Shown: positions 7,573-15,987 of the stretch, one piece after another
How positions within the stretch are numbered: position 1 is the stretch's first letter
Layout of the letters: each line of letters opens with the position of its first letter
Assembly (NCBI GenBank): GCA_938038385.1
Contig: CALHRD010000022.1
Location: 20,592 to 84,591 of the forward strand
Length of the DNA stretch: 64,000 nt
Reading direction: 5' to 3'
From: an uncultured Burkholderiales bacterium
GTDB lineage: Bacteria; Pseudomonadota; Gammaproteobacteria; Burkholderiales; Thiobacillaceae
The notes under the pieces: generated by a model
Seen by the model: the letters and a program-made list of their open reading frames with translations, nothing else
Database searches by the model: none
What the model was told of the DNA's origin: nothing
Translations under genes and position numbers: made by a program

Positions 7573-8630
7573 GGGGGGCGCGAGGCCCCCCGAGAATCAG
7601 AATCAGCTCCAGTGCCCTGGAAGCTGCTCCGATGCCATCTTTTACGCCATCCCTGGCGTACTCCATGCACGCTGCCAACGCACATGGGGAAGCTACTACC
7701 GAGTCGCCCTGCCACAGGCTCACTCACCTTTCGACAGCTCCCACCTTTCGGTACTCCCTCAGACTTACAGCCCGTCAGCCTTCGGTTTCAGACCCTACTC
7801 AGCAAGTCTCCCCCGCTTCCGGTTACACGCATTGCCTATGCGTCCGGTTCAGCGGTTCCCACGTTATACGACAGTGCCAGTGTTTAGCATGCACGCTCCA
7901 ATTGCAGGATGTTCTAGCGGATCTTCCGCTTCACCCCTACTGCGTTACGCAGTAACAGGCTTTCGGGTTCCCAGGATTCCAAGACGGATACCCTACCCCC
8001 TGCAATTTTCATCACGTCAGGCTTGGCCAGTCTTCCCAGCCACATGCATCACACCCCCCAAGCAACTTCAAGAGTCGCCTTATCCGGTTAAGCTATCAGC
8101 GCTGGTTGTGGCTTGCGCCACACCCGAGCGGGTGCGCTAGTTCTCCCTTGCACCCCTCGCACATTTCTGTGCGCTCAGCAGCCTCCGGCGGGTCATCGGT
8201 TGTACGGTCTCCCGCACCCCCGAGGCAGGCCTTTACCTGCTCATCCGTCGTCAGGAACATCATGACATTTCCGTCCCGCGTCCGTTTCCGTGTCGCCCAA
8301 TCCCTTCACCCGTAGGTGAATCGGGTCGAAGGGGGCATTGCAGCCCCCAGCGCCCGGTTGTTTGCCGCACCAGCTCGATTAAAAGCATGCGGCTTCCGCT
8401 GTCTGGGTCGGTTGGCAGCCGACCTTAGGTCCTATCCAGGACACGGTGAAGCTCGGTCGGGTTGGCAGCCCCGACCAAGTTTGTCCTCCCCCCATAAGGG
8501 GATTCTGGCAGGGCTGCGCCCACGTGTTGGCATCACGCTGGCTTCATCACAGTGTAGCGATGACTGGGCGACGCCAAGGATTCGCCGGGGGGTGGCTATA
8601 CACAGGTGCACAGGATGGCTGTGCATTTCT
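7573..8630 (-). ncRNA. Candidate large structured noncoding RNA (about 1.05 kb, minus strand)
   Basis: No convincing protein is found on either strand. Read on the minus strand, many stems have RNA-like loops: CGCACA-GAAA-TGTGCG (8158-8173), GTGGC-GCAA-GCCAC (8108-8121), TTCACC-TACG-GGTGAA (8305-8320), GGGGGC/GCCCCC (8331-8348), ACTGCG-TAA-CGCAGT (7939-7953), and a nested stem set at 7813-7855. A 9-bp stem pairs 7900-7908 with 7999-8007, enclosing two hairpins. Hairpins 8406-8424 and 8455-8476 share the loop CTGCCAA, complementary to TTGGCAG at 7672-7678. A GC-rich hairpin (7573-7591) could end the transcript. The 5' end is a guess. GOLLD- or ROOL-like RNAs are possible relatives, but I cannot assign a class. 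Confidence 0.45.
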
Positions 8631-8655
8631 ACAAGACATTTTCATGGAGAAAATA

Positions 8656-9204
8656 ATGGTAATGGTCAATGGAATCGAATTCGACAGTGAAAAGCTCTCC
8701 CGTCCCGGTATTGGGCTTATTGTGCTACTACTGGAGGAGGCCGAGCGACGAGGGCAGGATGTAAAGTCCCTGGCTTTGACGCTGAACGTTACGTACGGCT
8801 ACGTCATGCAGCTCGTTAATGGAATGCGGCAGGTTCCTCTTGTAACGCGCGAGTTTTTGTGCGCATGTGCTGAGTATCTCGATGCGCCGGTGATTGCTGT
8901 CATGGTCGCAGCGGGCTTCATCACCTCGCGTGACCTGGTGAAGCCGGGGCAAGCGCCCACGCGTATCCGGGAGGCGATAGCCGAAATTCGCCAGGACCCT
9001 GCGTTCGGTCCGTGGCTGCCAGGCAACGTTGAAGCTACGGATGACGACACGAAAGCCTTTTTGGCCCTGTGCTACCAGAAGGCAACCGGTCGGCAAGTAC
9101 TTACGGACGACAGTGCGATGGACCTAATGGCTGAGCTGGATGTGGCCTTGGGACTTGCACGAGCTGCGTCGCAGCGTGAAGAGCAGGAAAACGAACGGGT
9201 TTAA
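8656..9204 (+). CDS. Helix-turn-helix transcriptional regulator (XRE-like)
   Basis: This cytoplasmic protein of about 182 residues has an N-terminal helix-turn-helix: VLLLEEAERRGQDVKSLALT then LNVTYGYVMQLVNGMRQVP. The rest is helical and acidic, without a recognised effector domain. Start choice: ATG at 8656, because GGAG lies six bases upstream (8646-8649). An in-frame ATG at 8644 is the alternative. Frame openness further upstream belongs to the structured region, not to the protein. It is followed by a strong terminator and could regulate the BREX operon or the divergent RNA. No WYL-type BrxR regulator is present. Confidence 0.7.
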   Translation: MVMVNGIEFDSEKLSRPGIGLIVLLLEEAERRGQDVKSLALTLNVTYGYVMQLVNGMRQVPLVTREFLCACAEYLDAPVIAVMVAAGFITSRDLVKPGQAPTRIREAIAEIRQDPAFGPWLPGNVEATDDDTKAFLALCYQKATGRQVLTDDSAMDLMAELDVALGLARAASQREEQENERV

Positions 9205-9224
9205 GTCCGACGCAGATGATTTTA

Positions 9225-9252
9225 GACCTCCCTTCGGGGAGGTCTTGTTTTG
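9225..9252 (+). terminator. Rho-independent terminator of the HTH regulator gene
   Basis: GACCTCCC and GGGGAGGTC pair around TTC and are followed by TTGTTTT, 20 bp after the stop codon of the regulator. Confidence 0.85.
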
Positions 9253-9558
9253 GTATGCAGGCGGTAAGATGATAAATACGAGTGATAGGGGAGCGCTGAA
9301 TAAGTCCTATCTCGTCGTTCTGGCAAGGGCCTGAGTCCAGGGAATTCAGTGGGATGTGAAGGCGCAAGAGTTGTGGCGGCAATTTAATCAGTGGTGCCAC
9401 AGAAATACGATGTTTGCTTGGCACTTCAGAATATGAATTCATCGCTTATTGCAGCCGACTTGTCCGACGACGCCGTGTGAATTGTTCCACCGTGCAAGAC
9501 GCCCCCTCGACACACGGAACAGTAAAGTCGGTGGTAGATTTGCTCGCGGGCAGAGCCT
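9253..9558. other. Noncoding stretch, possibly an element remnant
   Basis: No complete gene is seen. A short plus-strand frame at about 9333-9436 reads QWDVKAQELWRQFNQW before a stop and could be a transposase or phage-gene scrap, but I cannot place it. No terminal inverted repeats were found. Confidence 0.2.
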
Positions 9559-9765
9559 TCATAACTCGCGAGATACGCGGTTTTCGCGCAGATGCGCGAG
9601 GAGGTCCTCCACATTAGCCAGTGACTCGTCGAGTTGGCGCCTGGTGATGCGTGTCATGCGTGACAGTTTTTTTGTAAGGCGCGTCAACTCGCGCAACTCC
9701 TCAGGCGTGGCCAGGCGGCCTACCTTGCGTGGGCTCTTTATGTGATGGAAGGGTCTGAGTCGCAT
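9559..9765 (-). CDS. Small basic helical protein, 68 residues, unknown
   Basis: The minus-strand frame begins at an ATG (9765) with GAGG about six bases upstream. The product is highly charged and mostly helical: ATPEELRELTRLTKKLSRMT, then RRQLDESLANVEDLLAHLRE. It looks like a short coiled-coil or DNA-associated peptide, with no membrane segment. It lies 149 bp downstream of brxL in the same direction and may be the last gene of the BREX transcript or independent. The family is not recognised. Confidence 0.45.
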   Translation of the reverse strand: MRLRPFHHIKSPRKVGRLATPEELRELTRLTKKLSRMTRITRRQLDESLANVEDLLAHLRENRVSREL

Positions 9766-9914
9766 TGTGACCTCAGATTAGCACAGTAAGCGACGGAGCC
9801 GAGCGACGAGCGAAAGCAGGTCATTGTCACAGCGAGATTCATGGTGAGGGTCGGCAGTAGATGGGAGGTGGGTTCGTGCCTGCACTGCATAACCACACAC
9901 ATTTGAGAATCTCT

Positions 9915-11960
9915 TCACTCCACTAAGGCCTTCAGGAGCGCATCCCTGGCGTCCTGATAGAACTGGATGTCCACTTTGGTTGCCATGTCGTCGGACAGGT
10001 CATACAACTGGCGGCGGCAGCCTACGGGTACCAGCAGGGCCTGGGCACCCTTTTCCACCGCGATTTCGGCGATGGTCACCGCATTGTGGATGGGTTCGAT
10101 GGAGCCCCCCAGGTTGATTTCGCCAACCACGATGAGGCCGCCGCGCACGGACTTGCGCAATAGCGCCCCGCACAGCGCAATCAGGGAAGCCACTCCCAAC
10201 TTCGCTCCGGTCTTCGAGGCATCAAAAGTGCGCAGCTGGATGCTGAACTCGTGCGCCCTTGGGTCACGGTCGCCGACGAGCTGGGCCGCCCTCGCGTATA
10301 GATTCTGCTCGGCGAACCGCACGGATTCCTGAAACGCCGGTGGTGTAGGCTTGTTGAGGATGCGTACGCCCGAGCCAGGTCCCTCGTTCACCTCGATGCG
10401 ATACAGACCCGGATGGTCTTCCGCGCCGCCCGGGCTAATCGCCCACACCTGGCCAGGTTCCAGGGGGTCGCTGCCGATGCTGTTCTCGCTTTGCAGTTCG
10501 GGGGTAACGACGAACTTCTCCACCCCATCCTCGGCCATGGTGTAGCTGAAATGGGTGTTGCGGAATTCCGCCGCACCGATGCGTTTCTGCTGTTCCTTGA
10601 CCCGTCGACGCACCTCCATCGCCAGCCGCACGGCCCACTCCAAGTCGGCATCGGGTACCTCGGCATTGGCGTCGGGATGAAGGAGCTTCAGCAGTCCGCT
10701 AACGGTCTTATTGACCGCATTGATGTCGCGGCCGCTGAGCGCCCCGCCATAGAAGACCCGGTTCTGCAGCACGCCCACCCGGCTTTGGTTGCGCAGTTGC
10801 GTGAAACACTCGGACAGGAAGTCGCTGACCAAGCCGAAGTGCTCGGTGAACAGCGCGGGATTGAGCTTGGGCACATCCCACCCCGGCAGATAGGCGTGGA
10901 TGCGGTCCATGAAGGCCGTGTCGTTGCGCATCTCCGGCGGAAGCGGCCCGAACAAATGGCTGATGCGCTGCTGGTGTTCCACGTCCACGTCAAAGTTGCC
11001 CACCAGGACGATGCTGCCGTCTGCGCGGATGTTTTCCTTGCCCCGACTGAACTCGCCGGACTCCATGTAGCCCTTCATGATGTTCACGCCGTCCTTCTGG
11101 TCGAAGGACACTCCGGAAACCTCATCGAAGCAGACCACGTCGTACTGGCACACCAGACCCCGCTGACCGTTGGCGTTGTTGACGAACATCCGCGCCACGG
11201 TGGCCTTGCCGCCGGAGATGAGATGGGCATAGGGGGACACCTGCTGGTAGAGGTGGCTCTTGCCGGTGCCGCGTGGCCCCAGCTCCACCATGTTGTAATT
11301 CCGCTCCACGAACGGGACCATGCGCAGAAACATGGCGTCCTTGGCGCGCTCATTGAGCAGCCCCGGCTCAAGCCCTACACTGCGGAGAATGAAGTCTTTC
11401 CACTCGTCGGTGGTAAAGCGCCTGCGGCCTTCCCCAAGCACCTGGAGCACCTCGCGTTTGGACAACTGGATAGCGCGCAGGCTATCGACGCCAAAGGGCC
11501 GTCCATGGCTTTCCTGGGCGATAGAACTGTCATAGCTCAGGGTGACCTCCGCATAGAAGCCTCCCGTCAGCATCCGCTCATGCTCCTTCACCAGCTCGGG
11601 CGCGATACGGACGTCGTTGAGCCGCAGGCTGGGCAATATGGCCACGTAGGAATCCGTCTTGGCATCTAACCGAGCGGTCACCAGGTCGATGATTTTGACG
11701 GAGCCGGTTTCCCGGGCGCGTGCCTTGAACAGCTCCTCCTCTCCGGCTCGCACGGTGCGGTCGCGGAGCTGCCGCTCTACGATGCCCAAGCCTTCCTGGA
11801 TTTCATCCTCGTTCGTGGTGGCGCAGTAGCGGCCAAGCAGGAACTCGACGACATAAGTGGGCACCGGAAACTGGCGGCTGAAGGTTCGCACCAATTCCTT
11901 ACGCACCACAAAGCCTTCAAAGGCCTCTGCCGCTTTCCGGTCCAGTTCATCTAGCTGCAT
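9915..11960 (-). CDS. brxL: BREX protein BrxL (AAA+ ATPase with Lon-like C-terminal domain)
   Basis: BrxL is a core component of type 1 BREX: a ring-forming AAA+ protein that binds DNA and is needed for phage restriction. The 681 residues fit. Walker A GPRGTGKS lies at about 228-235 and Walker B VVCFDE at about 275-280. A Lon-protease-like domain fills roughly the last 150 residues (SGVRILN to the end). Where Lon has its catalytic serine motif, here the sequence is KTGAKLGVASL, so proteolytic activity is uncertain. It starts 3 bp after pglZ and is the last BREX gene of the operon. Confidence 0.93.
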   Translation of the reverse strand: MQLDELDRKAAEAFEGFVVRKELVRTFSRQFPVPTYVVEFLLGRYCATTNEDEIQEGLGIVERQLRDRTVRAGEEELFKARARETGSVKIIDLVTARLDAKTDSYVAILPSLRLNDVRIAPELVKEHERMLTGGFYAEVTLSYDSSIAQESHGRPFGVDSLRAIQLSKREVLQVLGEGRRRFTTDEWKDFILRSVGLEPGLLNERAKDAMFLRMVPFVERNYNMVELGPRGTGKSHLYQQVSPYAHLISGGKATVARMFVNNANGQRGLVCQYDVVCFDEVSGVSFDQKDGVNIMKGYMESGEFSRGKENIRADGSIVLVGNFDVDVEHQQRISHLFGPLPPEMRNDTAFMDRIHAYLPGWDVPKLNPALFTEHFGLVSDFLSECFTQLRNQSRVGVLQNRVFYGGALSGRDINAVNKTVSGLLKLLHPDANAEVPDADLEWAVRLAMEVRRRVKEQQKRIGAAEFRNTHFSYTMAEDGVEKFVVTPELQSENSIGSDPLEPGQVWAISPGGAEDHPGLYRIEVNEGPGSGVRILNKPTPPAFQESVRFAEQNLYARAAQLVGDRDPRAHEFSIQLRTFDASKTGAKLGVASLIALCGALLRKSVRGGLIVVGEINLGGSIEPIHNAVTIAEIAVEKGAQALLVPVGCRRQLYDLSDDMATKVDIQFYQDARDALLKALVE

Positions 11961-11963
11961 TCG

Positions 11964-14306
11964 TCACTCCCCAATGACCGTGGGCTGCTTGGCGAGCAGT
12001 TCACCGGATTCGTCGTATAGCACCACGAAGGCCGCTTGCCCCTCGGCCTCGTCGTTCGAGACGACCAAGGAGACCTTTCCATCCTGCACAAGCTTGGCAG
12101 TAGTGGCCAGCGTAGAAGCGGCATCGGCTGCTTTCGCGCGGATATCCGCCCACACGCCAAAGGCATTCCCCTGCACCTCGATTCGGCAGCGCAAGCCATT
12201 CCAAACGATGGCCTTGACCTCCACGGAAGGCTTGCTCTGCCCCGAGGACTTCGTCTTGACGTTGATAACCGGTATCAGCGACTCCTGCAGGCTCAGGCCT
12301 CCATGGGCGTACTCCGCCCCAGCGATGAAGCTGGAAATGCCGGGTGCCATTGCGATGGGAACCTCCGGTGCCCAGCCCCAGCCCAGGGCCAGGAAATCGG
12401 TCTTGGCGTTTTCCTTCAGCACGGCGCACCGTCCCCAGCGGGTGTCCGCCATGTACTTGGGCAAGTCCACCTTCGGCATGCCCCCCGGCACCAAGAGCCA
12501 GCCATGGTCCGTCACCACCCGAATGTGCCGCCAACCGGCCTCGGCCAGTTCCTGGATGCGCTCAACAATCGGCGGGAGAAGGCGCTCCATGTCCCGCGCC
12601 AGCTTGATGCCGTTCTGGTGTCCGTAGTTGTCCAAATCTCCCACCTCGGTCCAGGCCTTGCCGCTTGCATCCCCGCTGTCGCTGGAGGTCAGGTATTGCC
12701 AGCCTTCCTCGGCCAATAGGCGTCGGAAGTGATGCGTGTTGAGCGCCTTGCCTTCGCCTTTCACACCCGGCTCAAAATCGCTGTCGGACGCGCTGCCCGT
12801 TACGCGATGCGCAATGGGCGAAACCCAAGGCTTGCCAGATGCCGTCACCGAAGGCACGGAGGTCCAGGCGGCATCGAGTTGGATGTCATGCCCGGCTGCC
12901 TGAAGCAGGGCAACCAGCCGGTGCGCAACGTCGTAACGCAGGCCGTCCACGAAGACCATGCACAGTCCCGCCACATAGGCGGCCGGCTCAGGCTCCTTTA
13001 GGACCGGGCTGCCGCCAATGCCGCCTTCCAACTTGGCCTGCTCCTGCAGGCGAACCGCGCTTTCCTCAAGCCAAGGCAGATAGAGGGTACGCAAGACCGT
13101 CTCCACCGCCGCCAGGTCAGGTTTCGTGTGCACGCACCCCATTGCCGAAACGGCAGCGCTGTCGATATGCCACATTTGTTCGCGGTAACGCGCAGCCATC
13201 GCCGCGACGTTGCCAGAGAGGGGTGAGCTTGCCAGCGCGCCTAACTTCGCCAGGTGTTCCAGTGCCTGGGCCAACGGCGCCAACCCCATCTGCGCCCAGA
13301 TCTGGTGCCGGCGCTCGGCATGTCGTCCTTCCAGTTCCACCAGTTTTTTCTGGGCGTCGGTCCGGGTCAATTGGGCAAAGCTGCCCAGTTCGGCACGCAG
13401 CGCGGCTTCAGCATCGTCGTTGGCCTTTGGGTAGCCCGAACAGTCGGCAAACATATCCGCTGGCAGGCTGACACGACGCAGCAAATCCAGCACGTGCGGA
13501 TAGCGCGCATAGGCCTCGGCATAGCGTTCCCACACCTGGCTCCATGCCCCTTGCCGCGCCGCAAGCCGCTCTGCTGCCGTGAGTTCGCCGTCCTTCTCAG
13601 GATGCAATCCCAGGTCCTGACGGCAGCGCCCGACAAAAGCCGCCCAACGCCCCTCACCCCAGCTGGTCCGAGTGGCGTTCGGGTCGTTCATCCATGTCAG
13701 CACGTCGCGCACGGGGTCGGCCACCAGGAGGTGGTCGAAGTCGGCAGCCTTCAGGTGCTTGCCGGCGAGCTGTTCGATGGGGGTATCCATCAGGGCATCC
13801 AGCGCCCTCAACATGGCCTCCTGGCTTGCCTTGTCTTGACCGACTTCCAGGCCCAACCCGCCTTTTTTCGAACTTAGGAAGGCATTGACCGTCCAGTCCT
13901 TGGCATTCACCTGGGTCCAGAACACGCCGCGATACTGCAGTTCGGCTATGGGCTGAAGATGACGCGGGCAACTCTCGATGGCGCGCAGGTCGGCTCTACT
14001 CACGCCGGGCAGATACAGAACAGGAATCCCTTCGCCCAATGCCACTTCTGGCAGCTTCCCGGCCAATGCGCACTTGAGCCAAATCGCTGGCCCCTGCAGT
14101 GCAGCGAGGTCGTACTCGCCCAGGCTGAGTATGGGCATGCCAGCTGCCCTCAAGCGGCTGACAACCGAAGTCCACTGACGCTCGGCATCCGTCCACAGGA
14201 TGGCCACAGGCCCGTCCTGCACGCTCTTGTTGAACTTGGCTGCGTCGGCTAGCGCCACTTGCAGCGCATTGAAGAGGCTTGGCTTTGCGCTCACGCCAGC
14301 TCCCAT
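11964..14306 (-). CDS. pglZ: BREX protein PglZ/BrxZ (alkaline-phosphatase-superfamily)
   Basis: PglZ is the signature protein of BREX and Pgl systems, with an alkaline-phosphatase-like domain. The 780 residues carry the metal-site motifs VFVDGLRYD (about 451-459) and VVTDHGW (about 597-603). The start is taken at ATG 14306, which overlaps the brxU stop by 16 bp. Longer open frame upstream lies inside brxU and lacks family sequence. The tight overlap on one side and the 3-bp gap to brxL on the other show one transcript. Its exact enzymatic role in BREX is not known. Confidence 0.93.
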   Translation of the reverse strand: MGAGVSAKPSLFNALQVALADAAKFNKSVQDGPVAILWTDAERQWTSVVSRLRAAGMPILSLGEYDLAALQGPAIWLKCALAGKLPEVALGEGIPVLYLPGVSRADLRAIESCPRHLQPIAELQYRGVFWTQVNAKDWTVNAFLSSKKGGLGLEVGQDKASQEAMLRALDALMDTPIEQLAGKHLKAADFDHLLVADPVRDVLTWMNDPNATRTSWGEGRWAAFVGRCRQDLGLHPEKDGELTAAERLAARQGAWSQVWERYAEAYARYPHVLDLLRRVSLPADMFADCSGYPKANDDAEAALRAELGSFAQLTRTDAQKKLVELEGRHAERRHQIWAQMGLAPLAQALEHLAKLGALASSPLSGNVAAMAARYREQMWHIDSAAVSAMGCVHTKPDLAAVETVLRTLYLPWLEESAVRLQEQAKLEGGIGGSPVLKEPEPAAYVAGLCMVFVDGLRYDVAHRLVALLQAAGHDIQLDAAWTSVPSVTASGKPWVSPIAHRVTGSASDSDFEPGVKGEGKALNTHHFRRLLAEEGWQYLTSSDSGDASGKAWTEVGDLDNYGHQNGIKLARDMERLLPPIVERIQELAEAGWRHIRVVTDHGWLLVPGGMPKVDLPKYMADTRWGRCAVLKENAKTDFLALGWGWAPEVPIAMAPGISSFIAGAEYAHGGLSLQESLIPVINVKTKSSGQSKPSVEVKAIVWNGLRCRIEVQGNAFGVWADIRAKAADAASTLATTAKLVQDGKVSLVVSNDEAEGQAAFVVLYDESGELLAKQPTVIGE

Positions 14307-15976
14307 TTTTCTGTAAGCAGACCTAGCAAATCTGCCTGCCGCTTCTGGACGATGGCCGGCGTCCATTCCCGGGTGTTGAGCACCTGGGTGGTTAGAACGT
14401 AAGACGAAACCCCGCTGCGCCCGACAAAGTACGCCTTCTTCTTGGCCTCGAAATCATAGTTCTGTGCAGCTGAATTGCGACGCTGATTCAGGGGCACCAA
14501 GTTCGCAAGACGGTGAACCCAGTTCAACCGCTCATCTGCCGAAGGCCACCATGCCGCCCACTGTGACCCCTCGGCAACCGTCTGCGGCAACACATGCTCA
14601 ATAGTTAGCAGCATTGGGTCGTAACTGGCCGCGCCATCGGACAGGAAGGAGTCCAAACGCAGCATCAGGTAGTTCCGACGGCGCGCGGTCATGAGGTAAA
14701 CATTCCCATCGAGCGCGCGCCGCATGGCATCCTTCTCGTCTGGGCTCAGGTCGACCTCGACTACCGGCGATGCCATCGAATGCGGCGCTTCAAGCGCTCG
14801 CAAAACCGATGCGTAGCGTTCAATCCGCGAGTTCACGTCATAGGCGCAGACATGCATGACTGCCGCCAGGCGCTCCAGCTTGCGGAGAAACCAAAGAACG
14901 TAAGCCGCATCCGAAGCCTTGTCGGCCAGAAATTTCATGGCGGAAGGCAGCCAATCCGAGTTGTCGATGCGGTTGAGCCAATGCAGCAGCGCATTCACCT
15001 CGGCGGCATTGGACGTCGATGCATATTGGCACTGCTTGGCGATGAGGTAGGCGTCCGTGTAGGGCTGGACCACTTTGGTGACCAGGTCTTCTGCGGAAGA
15101 TGCCTTGGCGATGACCTTTTCGCGGAACTCCTCCAGCAAGGCACGCCGCGCTTTCTCCTTCGCGTAAATCATGCGGATGTGGCCGAAGACCTCAGCGAAT
15201 CCGTCCCGACCCGTCTCGACTTCCAACTCTTCCCAAGCTTCCGTGTACTCATCCTGCTTGGCGGGGGCGATGCTGCCGATGATGTCTGACTTGATGATGT
15301 CGGTCGGCAGCAGGTCCAAGCCGCGGCTGTTCAGCACAGAGAAGACCCGGAAAGCTGACTGCTGGCTGGGCGTGGAAACGGCCACCAGAAAACAGCGCTG
15401 CACCAGAAACGAACCGAACTCGACCAAGCGTGGGATGTCATCTGCAAAGTGCATGTCGATTCGCTGCATGAAGAGTTCCGCATTGCGCCGTATGTTTCGC
15501 TGCGACTCGTTGTCCAACTGGGCGGGGTCAAGAGCCACCAACTCCTCGAGCCGGAGCCCCTGCACGTAGTCCGAAAAGAACTGTCGGTCCCGTTCGCGCA
15601 ATGCGAGACGAGGCTTGGGCTTAAGGCCTTGGGAAGCACGCCCAGGCTCTCGGATATAGCTCTCGAAGTCAGCCCGCAAATCACCGTCGAAGCGTGAGGT
15701 AATGGCCGCAAGCAGAATGGTCAGCGTGGTCAGCCGTTGCTGGCCGTCAATGACCTCGGCGTTCGGATGACCCTCGTCCTTGATAAGGACGATGCTGCCC
15801 AGGAAGTAGGTATCGTCCTTCTCCTTCAGGAAGAAGTCATACAGGTCGGAGAACAACTCGCCCGCCTGCACCTCGGTCCAAGCGTAGGGCCGCTGATACG
15901 ACGGGATGGAGTAGTCAAAGTCCGAGCTGAAAATCTTCGCGAGAGGATATTCGGCGCCGCTGATTTTCTTGGTCAT
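14291..15976 (-). CDS. brxU: GmrSD/BrxU-like type IV modification-dependent restriction enzyme (DUF262-DUF1524)
   Basis: Enzymes of this family cut phage DNA carrying modified bases, using nucleotide hydrolysis. The 561 residues have an N-terminal DUF262 domain (IPSYQRPYAW about 24-33, the ParB-like motif DGQQRLTTL about 77-85) and a C-terminal DUF1524 nuclease domain with the His-x-x-Pro motif IEHVLPQ (about 459-465) followed by NLVPLNQRRNSAAQN. Start is at MTKKISGAEYPL (15976), 11 bp after the Hsp70-like gene. The frame stays open upstream inside that gene. BrxU enzymes are known within a plasmid BREX island, so the association is established. The substrate here is inferred. Confidence 0.85.
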   Translation of the reverse strand: MTKKISGAEYPLAKIFSSDFDYSIPSYQRPYAWTEVQAGELFSDLYDFFLKEKDDTYFLGSIVLIKDEGHPNAEVIDGQQRLTTLTILLAAITSRFDGDLRADFESYIREPGRASQGLKPKPRLALRERDRQFFSDYVQGLRLEELVALDPAQLDNESQRNIRRNAELFMQRIDMHFADDIPRLVEFGSFLVQRCFLVAVSTPSQQSAFRVFSVLNSRGLDLLPTDIIKSDIIGSIAPAKQDEYTEAWEELEVETGRDGFAEVFGHIRMIYAKEKARRALLEEFREKVIAKASSAEDLVTKVVQPYTDAYLIAKQCQYASTSNAAEVNALLHWLNRIDNSDWLPSAMKFLADKASDAAYVLWFLRKLERLAAVMHVCAYDVNSRIERYASVLRALEAPHSMASPVVEVDLSPDEKDAMRRALDGNVYLMTARRRNYLMLRLDSFLSDGAASYDPMLLTIEHVLPQTVAEGSQWAAWWPSADERLNWVHRLANLVPLNQRRNSAAQNYDFEAKKKAYFVGRSGVSSYVLTTQVLNTREWTPAIVQKRQADLLGLLTEKWELA

Positions 15977-15987
15977 TTTGTTTGCGC

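Noticed and set aside
7382..8140. 252-codon open frame on the plus strand
   Set aside because: The product is rich in Ser, Pro, Arg and Cys with no domain pattern and no good ribosome-binding site. Its openness is explained by GC-rich paired RNA on the other strand.
7573..8630. Group II intron, RNase P RNA or retron RNA as explanation for the structured region
   Set aside because: No domain V-like motif, no RNase P conserved cores and no reverse transcriptase gene nearby.
9253..9440. Insertion-sequence remnant
   Set aside because: A short transposase-like peptide is possible, but no terminal repeats, target duplication or recognisable catalytic motif could be found.
10413..11669. 418-codon frame on the plus strand
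   Set aside because: Antisense shadow of brxL, whose motifs are clear on the minus strand.
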